Positions 35,966-46,694 of a stretch of DNA of 64,000 nt are shown piece by piece. The position numbers and the translations under genes are program-made. The notes under the pieces are model-generated. The model saw only the letters and a program-made list of their open reading frames with translations. It was not told the DNA's origin and ran no database searches. The DNA is from Ferrovaceae bacterium (lineage in GTDB: Bacteria; Pseudomonadota; Gammaproteobacteria; Burkholderiales; Ferrovaceae). Position 1 is the stretch's first letter, and each line of letters starts with the position of its first letter. The stretch lies in the NCBI GenBank assembly GCA_027449685.1, contig DAIDLC010000006.1, positions 55,481-119,480 on the forward strand. The letters run 5' to 3'.

Positions 35966-37791
35966 ATCCCACGGCTGCCCTTTCGGCGTTGTCCCAGGAA
36001 TCTTCACAGGCGATCAACACCCCAGCCTTGCTGCAGGTGTCTAATCTTACCGTGGATTTTCAGGAAGATCGGCAGCGATTTTTCCGCGCGGTGGACGCGC
36101 TCAGCTTTGAGGTTCCCGAACGCACCACCGTTGCGCTGGTGGGTGAATCTGGAAGTGGCAAGTCGGTCACGGCGCTTTCCCTGTTGCGCTTGCTCCCGCA
36201 AAAAATTGCCAGGATTCATTCCGCAAGCCGGGTTCTGTGGCAGGGACAGGACCTGCTCACCCAGTCACCAGCATTCATGCGCCACTTGCGTGGTGCTGGG
36301 ATAAGCATGATCTTTCAAGACCCCATGACATCACTCAACCCGGTGTTTACCGTGGGGCAACAATTGACCGAAGGCTTGCGTGTGCAAAGCCGAATGAGCC
36401 GCCGTCAGGCCCTGGTGCGCGCTCAGGAGCTCCTGCAGGAAGTGGGCATTCCCGAGCCGCAGCGGCGCTTGCGGGATTATCCGCACCAGCTTTCCGGTGG
36501 ACAGCAACAACGGGTCATGATCGCCATGGCCATCAGTGCCCATCCGCGTCTGTTGATTGCCGACGAACCCACGACAGCCCTGGATGTCACGATTCAGCGC
36601 CAAATCATGGAACTGCTCATGGATTTGCAGCAGCGTCATGCCATGGCGGTTTTGTTTATTACCCATGATCTGGGCCTGGTGGGAGAAATGGCGCACCAGG
36701 TGGTGGTGATGCGTCACGGACGGGTATGCGAATCCGGCTCGGTTTCCCAAATCTTCCAGCACCCGGAAAACCCTTACACCCGGGCACTATTGGCTTGTCG
36801 TCCCCCTCTTTCCTCGCGTCCCTGGCGCCTGAAAACCATCGAGGATTTCATGTCCCCGACTCAGGGCCACGCCTCGCCAGCTCATCTCACCGCACCCCTT
36901 TCCGGCGATCCGAGGCCAGAAGGCGGGATCGTGGGACGTGTACCGGTGCCCGACCCTGGGTCCACGCAACGGCCTCGTGGTTTGGCGCCCCAGGAACACA
37001 TTCTGCTAACCGTTGCGCATCTGGAAAAACGCTTTCCCATCGCGCAAGGACTATTTGGCAAACGCGACTTCCTGGCCCTCAAGGACGTCAGTTTGACTTT
37101 GGTCAAGGGCAAGACCCTGGGGATCGTGGGAGAGTCCGGCTCGGGAAAAACCACACTGGGCCTGACCATTGCCGGTCTATTGCAAGCCGATGCGGGGGAG
37201 ATTTTTTTTGCGGGTGAACGTTTGCCGGCCACAGTGGGACAACGTTCCATGGCCATGCGTCGGCGGATTCAGATTGTCTTCCAAAATCCTTTTGCCTCGC
37301 TCAACCCCCGCTTTACGGTGGCGCACATTTTGTCCGAGCCCCTGTTACTGCACCATCAGGGCCGCAGCGACGCAGAGCGGACCCGGCACTCTGTGCAGTT
37401 GTTGGATCGGGTGGGGTTGGCGCGCTCGGCCTTGAAACGTTATCCCCACGAATTTTCCGGAGGCCAACGACAACGCATTGCCATTGCGCGCTGTTTGGCT
37501 TTGCAGCCCGAAGTATTGATTTGTGATGAATCCGTTTCGGCCCTGGATGTGTCGGTCCAGGCGCAGGTACTGAATCTGCTGCAGGATTTGCAGGATGAGT
37601 TTGGTCTGGCCTACCTGTTCATTTCCCATGATCTGGCCGTCGTGCATTACATGGCCGATCAGGTACTTATCCTGCGTGAAGGGATGGTGGTGGAGCAGGG
37701 GGATTCTGATCAGGTCTTCTCGCGGCCACAAGAGCCCTACACCCAACGCTTGCTCCAGGCCATCCCTCGCGACCCCACAGGCGTTCTGTAA
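35962..37791 (+). CDS. yejF: Peptide ABC transporter, fused double ATPase (YejF-like)
   Basis: This 609-residue protein joins two nucleotide-binding domains, equivalent to OppD and OppF. Domain 1 has Walker [11 protein letters not shown], signature LSGGQQQR and Walker [13 protein letters not shown]. Domain 2 has [18 protein letters not shown] and [13 protein letters not shown] linker of about 80 residues rich in Pro and Gly joins them. The ATG at 35962 overlaps the yejE stop. It is the last gene of the operon. Confidence 0.95.
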   Translation: MNPTAALSALSQESSQAINTPALLQVSNLTVDFQEDRQRFFRAVDALSFEVPERTTVALVGESGSGKSVTALSLLRLLPQKIARIHSASRVLWQGQDLLTQSPAFMRHLRGAGISMIFQDPMTSLNPVFTVGQQLTEGLRVQSRMSRRQALVRAQELLQEVGIPEPQRRLRDYPHQLSGGQQQRVMIAMAISAHPRLLIADEPTTALDVTIQRQIMELLMDLQQRHAMAVLFITHDLGLVGEMAHQVVVMRHGRVCESGSVSQIFQHPENPYTRALLACRPPLSSRPWRLKTIEDFMSPTQGHASPAHLTAPLSGDPRPEGGIVGRVPVPDPGSTQRPRGLAPQEHILLTVAHLEKRFPIAQGLFGKRDFLALKDVSLTLVKGKTLGIVGESGSGKTTLGLTIAGLLQADAGEIFFAGERLPATVGQRSMAMRRRIQIVFQNPFASLNPRFTVAHILSEPLLLHHQGRSDAERTRHSVQLLDRVGLARSALKRYPHEFSGGQRQRIAIARCLALQPEVLICDESVSALDVSVQAQVLNLLQDLQDEFGLAYLFISHDLAVVHYMADQVLILREGMVVEQGDSDQVFSRPQEPYTQRLLQAIPRDPTGVL

Positions 37792-37865
37792 CCTTCTGCG
37801 GGTATGCGTGCGGGCGCAGGCGTGCGCTACGGCACGTATGCCGTCCAGTGCGCGGAATGAGCGCT

Positions 37866-39467
37866 TCAGGGATGGGAAGGCTTGTGGGTTTGGTGATGCT
37901 TGCTGTGCGTATGGGTCGGTGCTGTCCGCGCGGGCGTTTTGTTGGAGGGGCGTGTGTGTTGCGATGCGCCAGGGTGTGCGTGTTTGGAACCTCCGGGCCC
38001 ATGACGGTTGTCATGGCCGCTGTTATGCGGGTTGCCATGACGGTTGCCCTGTTTGCTGGCGGCGGAAACGGGTGCGGGCGCTGGAATTTGCGCTTCGGGA
38101 ATGCCGTCCAGTTCGGACAGTGGGGGTTCGGTGCTCGAGCGGTTGGAGGCCAGTTGATCGGGAACCAGAATGACACCACCGCCGGCCACTTTCTTGTTGC
38201 TGGCAATGCCATTGACCCGCTTCAACTCGGCTCCGGTCAGACCGTACTGTAGGGCCACCTGTTCCAGCGCTTCGCCCCGTTGCAGGCGATGGGCTTTCCA
38301 GGTGGTCAGTTTGACGGCAGGGTCTTCCAGCTTCTGCACAAAACGCTCGGCCACATCCACCGGGACCAGGATGGTTTTCTCCTGATTGAAATCCAGGCTG
38401 ATGATGGGGCGATTGAAGCCCGGATTGAGCATCAAAAAATCTTCCTGGTTCATTTCGGCCAGTTGAGCGGCTACCTGGGTATCCAGGCGTTGGTGGGTTG
38501 TGACCGCCGCAAAATACGGCTCGTCCGGAATCGGTGGAAGAATCAGGCCGAACTGATCGGGATGCAGAACGATGGCTTTGGCCGCAAGCAGTTTGGGAAC
38601 ATAATTGCGGGTTTCGTCAGGCAAATTCAAACTCAGGTAATCGGTGGGTCGATTGCGCGCTTTGTTGTAGGCCATTTCCCGCCTGATTTTTCCTTCCCCA
38701 CAGTTGTAGCCTGCCAGCGCCAGTTCCCAGGTGCCAAATTCCTCATGCAGGCGTTGCAGATAATCCAATGCCGAGGTGGTTGCTGCAACCACATCCTTAC
38801 GCCCGTCATACCACCAATTTTGCTGCAAACCAAACAGGCGTCCGGTGGAAGGAATGAATTGCCACATGCCTGAAGCCTGACTGCGCGACAGCGCATGGGG
38901 ATTGAAGGCGCTCTCCACGATGGGTAACAGGGCAATTTCCATGGGCATACCGCGTTTTTGTACTTCTTCCACGATGAAGTACAGGTACATGCGACTGCGT
39001 TCCATGGTGCGTTCCACATAATCCGGACGCGCTGCAAACCAGGCCTCATGGCGTGCCACGCGCGGGTCATTGTCGGGGGCTTGCAGGGCAAAACCGTCAC
39101 GAATGCGATCCCACAAGTCCACCGGGACCTCGTCATCCGCGCTGGGTTGCACCACATGATTGGCCGGGTTGCCGGGGGTGGTTGACGAAGTGGCCAAAGA
39201 GCCCGTGGCGGGAGTGGCCGAAGGGGTGGCCGAGGGAGTGCCCTGCGGGTGGGTCAGCGGGGCTGAAGCGACTGGCGTGGGCAAGCTGTCTGTGGACAGT
39301 GTGCCCGGTGAAGGCCCAACTGGATCGGCAAAGGCTTGGCCAAGAACCCCCCCCATGACCATAAGCCCCAGAATCCAGCGCTGCACAGACAAGCCCGGGT
39401 GGGCGCTGGCCAAGGCTGTGCGGGTGTGGAAGAGCAAAGTCCGAAGGCGTTCAAAGTAAGGCGTCAT
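37866..39467 (-). CDS. mltD: Membrane-bound lytic transglycosylase MltD-like, with LysM and His-rich tail
   Basis: The 533-residue exported protein has an N-terminal hydrophobic export segment (ILGLMVMGGVLGQAFADP), a Pro/Ala/Thr-rich linker, and an SLT domain with the catalytic glutamate in PIVESAFNPHALSRSQASG plus GWxF-like residues (GMWQFIPSTGR, LAGYNCGEGKI). One LysM domain follows (RLQRGEALEQVALQYGLTG). It cleaves peptidoglycan to 1,6-anhydro products in the periplasm. The last 60 or so residues are low-complexity and His/Pro/Thr-rich, which is unusual for MltD. The start is placed at 39467 (MTPYFERLR). Confidence 0.9.
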   Translation of the reverse strand: MTPYFERLRTLLFHTRTALASAHPGLSVQRWILGLMVMGGVLGQAFADPVGPSPGTLSTDSLPTPVASAPLTHPQGTPSATPSATPATGSLATSSTTPGNPANHVVQPSADDEVPVDLWDRIRDGFALQAPDNDPRVARHEAWFAARPDYVERTMERSRMYLYFIVEEVQKRGMPMEIALLPIVESAFNPHALSRSQASGMWQFIPSTGRLFGLQQNWWYDGRKDVVAATTSALDYLQRLHEEFGTWELALAGYNCGEGKIRREMAYNKARNRPTDYLSLNLPDETRNYVPKLLAAKAIVLHPDQFGLILPPIPDEPYFAAVTTHQRLDTQVAAQLAEMNQEDFLMLNPGFNRPIISLDFNQEKTILVPVDVAERFVQKLEDPAVKLTTWKAHRLQRGEALEQVALQYGLTGAELKRVNGIASNKKVAGGGVILVPDQLASNRSSTEPPLSELDGIPEAQIPAPAPVSAASKQGNRHGNPHNSGHDNRHGPGGSKHAHPGASQHTRPSNKTPARTAPTHTHSKHHQTHKPSHP

Positions 39468-39513
39468 GGCTCGGTTTTCTACGCCCAAAACGGCTATTGT
39501 AGCCCATTGGTGG

Positions 39514-40329
39514 TCAAAACCGGTTTTTCCAGGCACGCATGGCGGTGAAGAGGCTCAGTTCATCATGCCGGGTTTCCAGACAACGCGTCTGAATGGTATG
39601 TACCACGGTGGGCTGGGTGCAGCGCAGAAAGGGATTGGTGGCGCACTCCAGGGCGATGGTGGAGGGGATGGTAGCCTGACCTGCCTGGCGCAGGGCCGTG
39701 CAGTCCTGGGCCCGCTGTTGCAGGGCCTGGTTATCTGGTTCGACTTCAAGCGCAAAGCGGATATTGGCCAGCGTGTATTCGTGGGCGCAGTAGACCAGTG
39801 TGGAGGGGGGCAAGCGCCTCAACTGCTGCAGGGAGTCGAGCATTTGCGCTGGTGTGCCTTCGAATAGGCGACCACAGCCACAACCAAAGAGAGTGTCGCC
39901 ACAAAAAATCCAGGGGATGGGGCCGGGCACCAGATACCCCAGATGTCCCAAAGTATGACCCGGCAGGTGCAGTATCTGGAGCAACAACTGCGGTTGGGCA
40001 AGCGCCACTTCGTCCCCGGCATGAAGCGTATGCGTGAGCTGGGGAATGGGTTCCCGCTCTGGGCCGTAAACGGGAATCGTACCCCGGCGCGATAAGACCT
40101 CGATGCCGCCGGTATGATCGGCATGATGATGGGTAACCAACACGGCCGCGAGCTGTAATCCCTGCTGATCCAGAAAGTGCTCCACGGGCCGCGCATCCCC
40201 GGGATCTACCACGACGGCATGCGTGTGATCGTGAAGTACCCAGAGATAATTATCCTGGAACGCCGGTAGGCAACTGACGTGCAAAGCGGCAGAGCGCTCC
40301 TGCAGCGCGCATGCAAGGGGAAGGTCCAT
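39514..40329 (-). CDS. gloB: Hydroxyacylglutathione hydrolase (glyoxalase II)
   Basis: This metallo-beta-lactamase-fold enzyme hydrolyses S-lactoylglutathione, the second step of methylglyoxal removal. The 271-residue product has the metal motif THHHADHTGG, LHLPGHTLGHLGYL, CGDTLFGCGCGRLFEG and YCAHEYTLANIRFA. The ATG at 40329 gives a short N-terminal extension; an internal TTG at 40284 would give the usual family start before SCLPAFQDNYLWVL. It is divergent from yafS. Confidence 0.94.
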   Translation of the reverse strand: MDLPLACALQERSAALHVSCLPAFQDNYLWVLHDHTHAVVVDPGDARPVEHFLDQQGLQLAAVLVTHHHADHTGGIEVLSRRGTIPVYGPEREPIPQLTHTLHAGDEVALAQPQLLLQILHLPGHTLGHLGYLVPGPIPWIFCGDTLFGCGCGRLFEGTPAQMLDSLQQLRRLPPSTLVYCAHEYTLANIRFALEVEPDNQALQQRAQDCTALRQAGQATIPSTIALECATNPFLRCTQPTVVHTIQTRCLETRHDELSLFTAMRAWKNRF

Positions 40330-40375
40330 TGGCTGGCCTATTCACTGTTATGGCGGATTGGCTTACAATTCTGAC

Positions 40376-41164
40376 ATGACTAACCTGACTTTGCATGATT
40401 GGCTTCTCACTCCCCTGGGGCAACATGTGCTTGGGCAAGAGCAGCGTGTGCTGGACGACGCAGTCTGTAATATTTTTGGTTATAACGCCTTGCAGGTTTT
40501 CATGCCCGAACTGGACGCCCTGCGTGCCAACCGCATTGCCCATCGCATCACCTTGTGTCGCCATGGTCCTACGTCATTGCGGGCAGAACCCCATGCGCTG
40601 CCGTTGGCATCCCAAACGATCGATCTGGCCGTGTTGCCTCATGCCCTGGAGTTTTCTCCCAATCCGCATGCCATTTTGCGCGAAATCACCCGGGTCATGC
40701 GCCCGGAGGGAAGACTCATCCTCACCGCCTTCAATCCTCGCAGTCTGTGGGGCTTGCGTCAGTCTTTTTCCCGGGGAACGCAAGAATACCCCTGGTGCGG
40801 CCATTTCATCGCCTTGTCCCGCTTGAAGGACTGGTTGTCCCTGCTGGGCTTCGAGGTGAGCGCGGGCCGCTTCTGGGCCTATGTACCGCCCTTTCAAAGC
40901 GACCGTTGGCTGTACCGCTTCCGGTTCATGGAACCGGCGGGTGATCGCTGGTGGGGCGTGGGGGGAGGGGTGTATATGCTGCAAGCGGTCAAACGGGTGC
41001 ATGGCATGCGCTTGATCACCCCGCGCTGGAGTCCCAGCCTTGTGCCAAAAAAAGTCCTGGCGAGCACGGTGCGTTCTTCGGTGTCGCGCTATAACGCCAT
41101 TCAATCCCATAAGGTACTGCCTTTTGTGCGCCAGCCCAGACCTCCGGAAGGCCATGCCCCCTGA
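40376..41164 (+). CDS. yafS: YafS-like SAM-dependent methyltransferase
   Basis: This 262-residue class I methyltransferase-fold protein sits between gloB and rnhA-dnaQ, exactly as yafS does in Escherichia coli. The later motifs are clear ([40 protein letters not shown]), but the glycine-rich motif I is degenerate ([10 protein letters not shown]), as is usual in this group. The substrate is unknown. Its 3' end overlaps the rnhA start by 11 bases. Confidence 0.85.
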   Translation: MTNLTLHDWLLTPLGQHVLGQEQRVLDDAVCNIFGYNALQVFMPELDALRANRIAHRITLCRHGPTSLRAEPHALPLASQTIDLAVLPHALEFSPNPHAILREITRVMRPEGRLILTAFNPRSLWGLRQSFSRGTQEYPWCGHFIALSRLKDWLSLLGFEVSAGRFWAYVPPFQSDRWLYRFRFMEPAGDRWWGVGGGVYMLQAVKRVHGMRLITPRWSPSLVPKKVLASTVRSSVSRYNAIQSHKVLPFVRQPRPPEGHAP

Positions 41165-41594
41165 AGTGGAAATCTTTACGGATGGGGCCTGCAAGGGTAA
41201 CCCGGGACCCGGTGGGTGGGGGGTTTATTTGCGCGCAGGCCAAGCCCAACGGGAGTTGCATGGTGGCGCGGCACAGACCACCAACAACCGGATGGAACTC
41301 ACGGCCGTCATCGAAGCACTCAAGGCCCTGACGCGTTCGTGCCAAGTCACGCTCTACACCGATTCGCAATATGTTCAGAAGGGCATTCAGGAATGGGTGC
41401 ACGCCTGGCAGCGCAATGGGTGGAAAACCGCTGCTCGGCAGCCGGTCAAGAACGCTGATTTATGGCAGGAACTGCTGGCCCAAACCCAACGCCATCAGAT
41501 TGAATGGCGCTGGGTCAAAGGGCATGCCGGTCACGAAGGCAACGAACGGGCCGACCGCCTGGCCAATCTGGGTGTTGCCAATCTTTCCTCATGA
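41154..41594 (+). CDS. rnhA: Ribonuclease HI
   Basis: RNase HI cuts RNA in RNA-DNA hybrids. The 146-residue product carries the four carboxylates: Asp in [15 protein letters not shown], Glu in [12 protein letters not shown], Asp in [11 protein letters not shown] and Asp in [11 protein letters not shown]. It starts inside yafS and its stop overlaps dnaQ (ATGA), so the three are translationally coupled. Confidence 0.97.
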   Translation: MPPEVEIFTDGACKGNPGPGGWGVYLRAGQAQRELHGGAAQTTNNRMELTAVIEALKALTRSCQVTLYTDSQYVQKGIQEWVHAWQRNGWKTAARQPVKNADLWQELLAQTQRHQIEWRWVKGHAGHEGNERADRLANLGVANLSS

Positions 41595-42301
41595 GACAGG
41601 TCGTTCTGGATACTGAAACCACCGGACTGGAGCCCGCCAAAGGGCACCGTGTGGTGGAGATCGGGTTGGTGGAGATCGTGCATCGGCGTCGAACCGGCAG
41701 TGTGTTTCATGCCTATCTCAATCCGGAGCGTGACAGCGATCCCGGTGCCCTTCAAAAGCATGGCCTGACCAGTGAGTTTTTGCAGGATAAACCACGCTTT
41801 GCAGAAGTTCTGCAGCCTTTTCTCGAATTTGTGCAGGATGCCGAATTGGTCATTCATAACGCCCCCTTCGACATCGGGTTTCTGAATCACGAGCTGGCGC
41901 GCCTTAACCAACCACCCCTCACCAGCTTTTGCGCCCGGGTAACAGACACCTTGCCCAAAGCACGCGAGTTACACCCGGGCAAGCGCAACACCCTGGATGC
42001 GCTGTGTGACCGCTACGGGGTGGATCGTTCCCAAAGGGAATTTCATGGGGCGTTGCTCGATGCCGAATTGCTGGGCGATGTGTATCTGGCCATGACCCGT
42101 GGCCAGGATTCACTGCTGATGGAAAGCACCCACGACGCACCGGGCAGGGCTCGTTCGGTGGCATCCCAACGCTCCGCCCGCCCCTTGCGTATTCAATACG
42201 CAAACCTCGAAGAAATCGATCAACATGTGCAGCAACTGGAAGCCCTCAAGAAGGCTAGCCAGGGGCAGTGCAACTGGACCTGGAACGAGTCGAATACCTG
42301 A
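41591..42301 (+). CDS. dnaQ: DNA polymerase III epsilon subunit (proofreading exonuclease)
   Basis: The 236-residue epsilon subunit begins [20 protein letters not shown], the Exo I motif. Exo II is [16 protein letters not shown] and Exo [18 protein letters not shown], all with intact acidic residues. A short C-terminal tail should bind the polymerase subunit. It overlaps rnhA by four bases; the pairing rnhA-dnaQ is widespread. Confidence 0.97.
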   Translation: MRQVVLDTETTGLEPAKGHRVVEIGLVEIVHRRRTGSVFHAYLNPERDSDPGALQKHGLTSEFLQDKPRFAEVLQPFLEFVQDAELVIHNAPFDIGFLNHELARLNQPPLTSFCARVTDTLPKARELHPGKRNTLDALCDRYGVDRSQREFHGALLDAELLGDVYLAMTRGQDSLLMESTHDAPGRARSVASQRSARPLRIQYANLEEIDQHVQQLEALKKASQGQCNWTWNESNT

Positions 42302-42347
42302 AGCCCCGGCAGGCTTGAACGGCCGACGTAATGGTTGCGCTTTTTGG

Positions 42348-42782
42348 CTAGCGTTGTTGCCAGGCCTGTTCCAACAAAGACAGATAAAGTTCGGAAGTCA
42401 TGGGGGTAGCGTTGCGCTGGGCGGACCAGATCATTTCCGCCAAGGATTCCTGCAAACGGTGTCGGGCCGCATGCTCGTCCTGCAACTGTTGGCACCAACG
42501 CTGGTAGTAGCTGACGATGCCGGGGGGTTGGTCGATGGCCAGCTGCTCTTCCAGAGCCAGGTGCAAGCCCAAATGAAGGAAGGGGTTGGTTTCTCCCTGC
42601 TCCGGAAACCATTCGCGTTCCAGGGAATGCTCGGGGGCGTTCAGCAGGGCATGATACTCGGGGTGAAAACGCATGATCTCCCAGGCCATGCTTTCCAGCG
42701 GGGTTAGCGGCGCCTGTTGTTGCTGTTTTTTCCACACGGTCAAAAAAAACTGGCGGGCTTGTTCACGACTGGGGTTGTACAT
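42348..42782 (-). CDS. DUF1841 family protein
   Basis: The 144-residue helical protein begins [13 protein letters not shown] and contains HPEYHALLNAPE and NPFLHLGLHLALEEQL, landmarks of DUF1841. Function is unknown; the family is common in beta- and gammaproteobacteria. An alternative start lies six codons upstream (42800). It overlaps the 3' end of nth by about 20 bases, so it is the last gene of the pyrD-ferredoxin-nth unit. Confidence 0.85.
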   Translation of the reverse strand: MYNPSREQARQFFLTVWKKQQQQAPLTPLESMAWEIMRFHPEYHALLNAPEHSLEREWFPEQGETNPFLHLGLHLALEEQLAIDQPPGIVSYYQRWCQQLQDEHAARHRLQESLAEMIWSAQRNATPMTSELYLSLLEQAWQQR

Positions 42783-43407
42783 GCAAAGCTCCGGTGGCAC
42801 ATAAATCCATTACCGGACAGAGGCCGCAATTGGGCCTTCTGGCGCGGCAAATATAGCGGCCATGCAAGATCAGCCAATGATGCGCATGCTTGAGAAAGGG
42901 CGCTGGAATCACTTGCAACAGGGCGGTTTCCACAGCGAGAACGGTTTTTCCCGGCGCCAGACCGGTACGATTGGCCACCCGAAAAATATGCGTATCCACG
43001 GCCATAGTGGGTTGTCCAAAGGCGATATTGAGCACCACGTTGGCGGTTTTTCGGCCCACACCCGGGAGAGCCTGCAGGGCCTCGCGAGTACCCGGAACCT
43101 GGCCGCCATGGCGTTGTTCCAGAATCTGCGCCGTGGCATACACATGGCGTGCCTTGGTGCGATACAGCCCCAGTTGCCGCAGGGCCGACTCCAGGGCGGG
43201 CAAACCCAGAGCGAGGAGATCCGTAGGTGTTTTCAAGTGCTCGAAGAGGGGTTGGGTGACCTGATTGACACGCCGATCGGTGGATTGCGCCGAAAGCATG
43301 ACAGCCACGAGTAACTGAAACGTGTTGTGATAGTGCAGTTCGGTGCCGGGATGTGGATTGGCAGCCTGCAAACGTTCAAAAAACTGTTGTCGTTGCTCAG
43401 GGGTCAT
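42763..43407 (-). CDS. nth: Endonuclease III (DNA glycosylase/AP lyase)
   Basis: Nth removes oxidised pyrimidines in base excision repair. The 214-residue enzyme has the helix-hairpin-helix [13 protein letters not shown] with the catalytic Lys, the catalytic Asp in AVDTHIFRV, and the 4Fe-4S motif CX6CX2CX5C at the C-terminus ([17 protein letters not shown]). The start at 43407 overlaps the ferredoxin stop (ATGA), although the frame stays open further upstream. Confidence 0.97.
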   Translation of the reverse strand: MTPEQRQQFFERLQAANPHPGTELHYHNTFQLLVAVMLSAQSTDRRVNQVTQPLFEHLKTPTDLLALGLPALESALRQLGLYRTKARHVYATAQILEQRHGGQVPGTREALQALPGVGRKTANVVLNIAFGQPTMAVDTHIFRVANRTGLAPGKTVLAVETALLQVIPAPFLKHAHHWLILHGRYICRARRPNCGLCPVMDLCATGALHVQPQS

Positions 43408-43676
43408 GGGATCGCAAGGAGCCCGCTGGGATGTAGCCGGGGCGCGAGGGAATGCAGTTGAATGCAGTCCACGGGGCAGGCCTCCAAACAGTGCGCGCAA
43501 CCCGTACAAAGGGACTGGATGACCGTGTGGGTAAAGCGCGAGGCGCCAAGAATGGCCCGTTCCGGGCAAACCTTGACGCAACGAAAGCAGCCAATACAAT
43601 GAGTTTCCTCGATGACTGCCGTTTGAATGCGCGTGAGCAGCGTGGGGGGAGGCAGCGCTTGCAACTCAGGGCTCAT
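43404..43676 (-). CDS. RnfB/RsxB-like 2[4Fe-4S] ferredoxin
   Basis: The 90-residue protein carries two CxxCxxCxxxC clusters ([12 protein letters not shown] and [12 protein letters not shown]), as in the C-terminal half of RnfB/RsxB, but lacks the membrane anchor and Fe-S N-terminus of full RnfB. Overlapping starts with nth and pyrD imply coupled expression. It may maintain the redox state of the Nth cluster or carry electrons elsewhere; that is inference. Confidence 0.85.
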   Translation of the reverse strand: MSPELQALPPPTLLTRIQTAVIEETHCIGCFRCVKVCPERAILGASRFTHTVIQSLCTGCAHCLEACPVDCIQLHSLAPRLHPSGLLAIP

Positions 43677-44683
43677 GCCAAAGACCGCACGATTTCCCGA
43701 ATCAAGCCCGGGCCTTTGTAAATGATACCGGTATACAACTGAATCAGACTGGCGCCTGCCTGGAGCATGGCCTGGGCGCGAGCGGGGCTATTGATGCCGC
43801 CCACACCGATGATGGGAATGGCCCCCTGCAGCTGTTGTGCCAGGGTCGTCACCACCTGTACGGCGCGCGCATGCAATGGCGCCCCACTCAAACCTCCCGT
43901 TTCCTGGGCCAGGGCAAGTCCCATGACACGCTCGCGGCTGATCGTGGTGTTGGTGGCAATGACGCCATCGATGCGGTATTGCAGCAGTAGGTGTGCAATA
44001 TCCTGCAGGGCTTCTTCCGAAAGGTCGGGGGCAATTTTGAGGGCGATGGGTACGTAGCGTCCGTGCTGGTCCGACAATTCCTGTTGGGTTTGTTTGAGAG
44101 TGGCCAGCAGGGACCCTAGTGCGCCGGCATCCTGCAATTGTCTGAGATGCAGGGTGTTGGGTGATGAAATGTTGATGGTGACGTAATCCGCGTGGGGGTA
44201 AACCTGACGCAGTCCCGTCACATAGTCCCCAGAAGCCTGATCCAGTGGGGTGTCGAAGTTTTTGCCCAGGTTGATGCCCAGAATACCGTGCCAGGACCGC
44301 GAGCGCACCTGCTCTAGCAGGTGGCTGACTCCCAGATTGTTGAATCCCAGGCGGTTGATCAAACCTTCCACTTCCGGCAGACGAAACACCCGGGGTTTGG
44401 GGTTTCCTGGTTGGGGGCGTGGAGTGACTGTCCCTACCTCGATGAACCCTGGGCCCAGGGTTCCCAGACCGGTGAGGTACTCGGCATTTTTGTCCAGCCC
44501 GGCGGCAATGCCTACTGGATTGGGAAACGACAACCCCATGACGGTGCGCGGAAGAACTCGTGGGGTATCTGCACAGCGGGATAGTCCACACTGGGCGGAT
44601 TGATTGAGCGCACTCAAGGATAGGTGATGGGCCCGCTCAGGGTCCAGTTGAAACAGCAGGTGCCGTGCCAGGGGATAAAACAT
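43673..44683 (-). CDS. pyrD: Dihydroorotate dehydrogenase (quinone), class 2
   Basis: PyrD oxidises dihydroorotate to orotate at the membrane with quinone as acceptor, for pyrimidine synthesis. The 336-residue protein starts [21 protein letters not shown], an amphipathic membrane-binding helix typical of class 2. FMN-site motifs are [24 protein letters not shown] and [14 protein letters not shown]. The upstream in-frame extension is not conserved in pattern and overlaps bpt. Confidence 0.96.
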   Translation of the reverse strand: MFYPLARHLLFQLDPERAHHLSLSALNQSAQCGLSRCADTPRVLPRTVMGLSFPNPVGIAAGLDKNAEYLTGLGTLGPGFIEVGTVTPRPQPGNPKPRVFRLPEVEGLINRLGFNNLGVSHLLEQVRSRSWHGILGINLGKNFDTPLDQASGDYVTGLRQVYPHADYVTINISSPNTLHLRQLQDAGALGSLLATLKQTQQELSDQHGRYVPIALKIAPDLSEEALQDIAHLLLQYRIDGVIATNTTISRERVMGLALAQETGGLSGAPLHARAVQVVTTLAQQLQGAIPIIGVGGINSPARAQAMLQAGASLIQLYTGIIYKGPGLIREIVRSLA

Positions 44684-44709
44684 GAGAGAAAATCGTCCGC
44701 AAAGAGGGT

Positions 44710-45441
44710 TCAGGCCGGATAGGGAAGGGCGGTCCACTGCTGGTTGATCAGGCCCTGCAGGGGTTGGTACTGGATTTTGTAGGCCATTTTTCTGCTGCCG
44801 GCAATCCAGTAGCCGAGATAAAGCCAGGGCAAGCCCAAGGTCTTGCACCGTTGCACCTGCCAGAGGATGTTATACGTCCCATAACTGGACTGAGCTTGAT
44901 GGGGTTCATAAAAAGTATAGACCGAGGACAAACCCTGCGCCAATTCGTCGATGACGCTGACCATGCGCAACACCCCGTTATCCCGAAATTCCACCAGATA
45001 ACTGGTGACAGAGGATTGCAGCAGGAAATGTTCGTATTGATCCTGGCTGTCTCCGGCGGTTTCTCCTTCCAGATGACGGGCGCTTTGATAGCGGGCATAC
45101 AATTCGAAATGTTCCTGATCGAAATGCAGCGGCCGTTGCACTGTGCTGAGTTGACGGTGGCGCTCCCAGGCGCGACGTTGAGAGCGATTGGGATGAAAAT
45201 GGTTGGCATCGATGCGCACCGGGATACAGGCTTTGCAATGATCGCAATGGGGACGGTAGGTAAACGATCCGCTACGCCGAAAGCCATTCTCCACCAGGTG
45301 GCTGTACAGGACCTGATCCACCAGATAACCCGGGGTGACCACTTGCGAACGCGCTTCCTGCTGGGGAAGATAACTGCAGGCGTAGGACGCAGTGGCGTAA
45401 AATTGAAGCCGATGTAACGGCAGATCAAGCAAATGAGTCAT
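44710..45441 (-). CDS. bpt: Aspartate/glutamate leucyltransferase (N-end rule)
   Basis: Bpt attaches Leu to proteins with N-terminal Asp or Glu, marking them for ClpS/ClpAP. The 243-residue protein has the N-terminal Cys motif [13 protein letters not shown], a family signature of ATE/Bpt, plus GSFTYRPHC and a C-terminal [13 protein letters not shown]. Three bases separate its start from the moeA stop, so it lies in the moeA-bpt-pyrD leftward unit. Confidence 0.92.
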   Translation of the reverse strand: MTHLLDLPLHRLQFYATASYACSYLPQQEARSQVVTPGYLVDQVLYSHLVENGFRRSGSFTYRPHCDHCKACIPVRIDANHFHPNRSQRRAWERHRQLSTVQRPLHFDQEHFELYARYQSARHLEGETAGDSQDQYEHFLLQSSVTSYLVEFRDNGVLRMVSVIDELAQGLSSVYTFYEPHQAQSSYGTYNILWQVQRCKTLGLPWLYLGYWIAGSRKMAYKIQYQPLQGLINQQWTALPYPA

Positions 45442-45444
45442 GAT

Positions 45445-46689
45445 TCAACAGCTTAACCCCGAAAAGGGGAGAATGTCCACCATGCTGCCAGCGGCAATCT
45501 GTGTGCAGGACTCGGGTAGCACGATAAAACAGTTGGCCTGGCTCATGGAGCTCAAAACGCCAGAACTCTGGTTTCCTGTGCTGTAAACCCGCCACTGGCC
45601 TTCTGGATCGCGCTGGAATATTCCCCGTTGAAACTCCAGACGTCCGGGCGCTTTTTTCAGGTCCTGGGCACAGCGTACGGGAAATTGTAGCGCTTCTGGC
45701 ACCGCAGTCATTCCGGCCAGTCGTAACAGAGCCGGGCGCACTAACAGGAGAAAGGTGACCATGACGGCCACCGGATTACCGGGCAGACCGAAAAAGTGGG
45801 CTGATCCCAGGGTTCCAAAGGCAAAGGGTCGTCCTGGTTTGATGGCCACTTTCCAGAAACGGATTTGCCCCATATCCTGCAGGATGGGCTTGATAAAGTC
45901 GGCCTCACCCACCGAAACACCGCCGGTGGACACGATTACATCCGCCATTTGAGCAGCAGCAGAAAACGCGGCGCGAATCTGTTCTGGTTGATCGGGAATC
46001 ACCCCCAGATCAAGGCATTCGAATCCCATACCAGTGATCAGTGCCTGCAGGGTGTGACGATTACTATCAAAACATTGTCCTGGAGCAGGGGTTTGCCCCA
46101 GAGAAGCCAGTTCGTTTCCGGTGGAGCAGAAGGCTACCCGCAAGGGACGAAACACGGGGATCTCGGCCAGGCCAAGGGAACCGATCAAGCCCAGCTCTGC
46201 GGCACCCAAGCGTTGTCCCTGCTGGAGTGCCGGGGCACCGAATGGCAGGTCTTCGCCGGCGCGGCGAATATGCTGCCCCGGTTTTTGCCCGGATTGAACA
46301 AGAATTGAGCCCTGATGCAGGGTTACCTGTTCCTGCATCACGACCGTATCGGCGCCGGGGGGTATCAGGGCTCCGGTCATCACCCGGATGGCTTGGCCTG
46401 GTTGCAGGTGGGGGGGGTGCCCCGCACCGGCCAACAGGGTATGCACCACGGGGAGGGGAGTAGCGGGGGTCAGGTCCGCATGGCGCACGGCGTAGCCATC
46501 CATGGCGGAATTATCCCACCCGGGCACCGCCCGGGGCGAGATCAGATCCCGGGCCAGAATCCGGTGCAATCCCTGCTGCAAGGGTGCCTGAACGACTTCC
46601 TGCACGGGGGTCAGGTGCTGGCGAATATGATCCAGCGCCTGTGGAAGGGTAAGCGACTGGTCTTGCCTGGGCGTTGCATTCTGGGTCAT
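45445..46689 (-). CDS. moeA: Molybdopterin molybdenumtransferase MoeA
   Basis: MoeA inserts molybdate into adenylated molybdopterin. The 414-residue protein has WDNSAMDGYAVRHAD, PPGADTVVMQEQV, the substrate loop VSTGGVSVGEAD and FGLPGNPVAVMVTF. It is five bases from mobA on the same strand. Its presence with mobA and moaA implies one or more molybdoenzymes such as nitrate or formate oxidoreductases. Confidence 0.96.
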   Translation of the reverse strand: MTQNATPRQDQSLTLPQALDHIRQHLTPVQEVVQAPLQQGLHRILARDLISPRAVPGWDNSAMDGYAVRHADLTPATPLPVVHTLLAGAGHPPHLQPGQAIRVMTGALIPPGADTVVMQEQVTLHQGSILVQSGQKPGQHIRRAGEDLPFGAPALQQGQRLGAAELGLIGSLGLAEIPVFRPLRVAFCSTGNELASLGQTPAPGQCFDSNRHTLQALITGMGFECLDLGVIPDQPEQIRAAFSAAAQMADVIVSTGGVSVGEADFIKPILQDMGQIRFWKVAIKPGRPFAFGTLGSAHFFGLPGNPVAVMVTFLLLVRPALLRLAGMTAVPEALQFPVRCAQDLKKAPGRLEFQRGIFQRDPEGQWRVYSTGNQSSGVLSSMSQANCFIVLPESCTQIAAGSMVDILPFSGLSC

Positions 46690-46694
46690 GAAGT

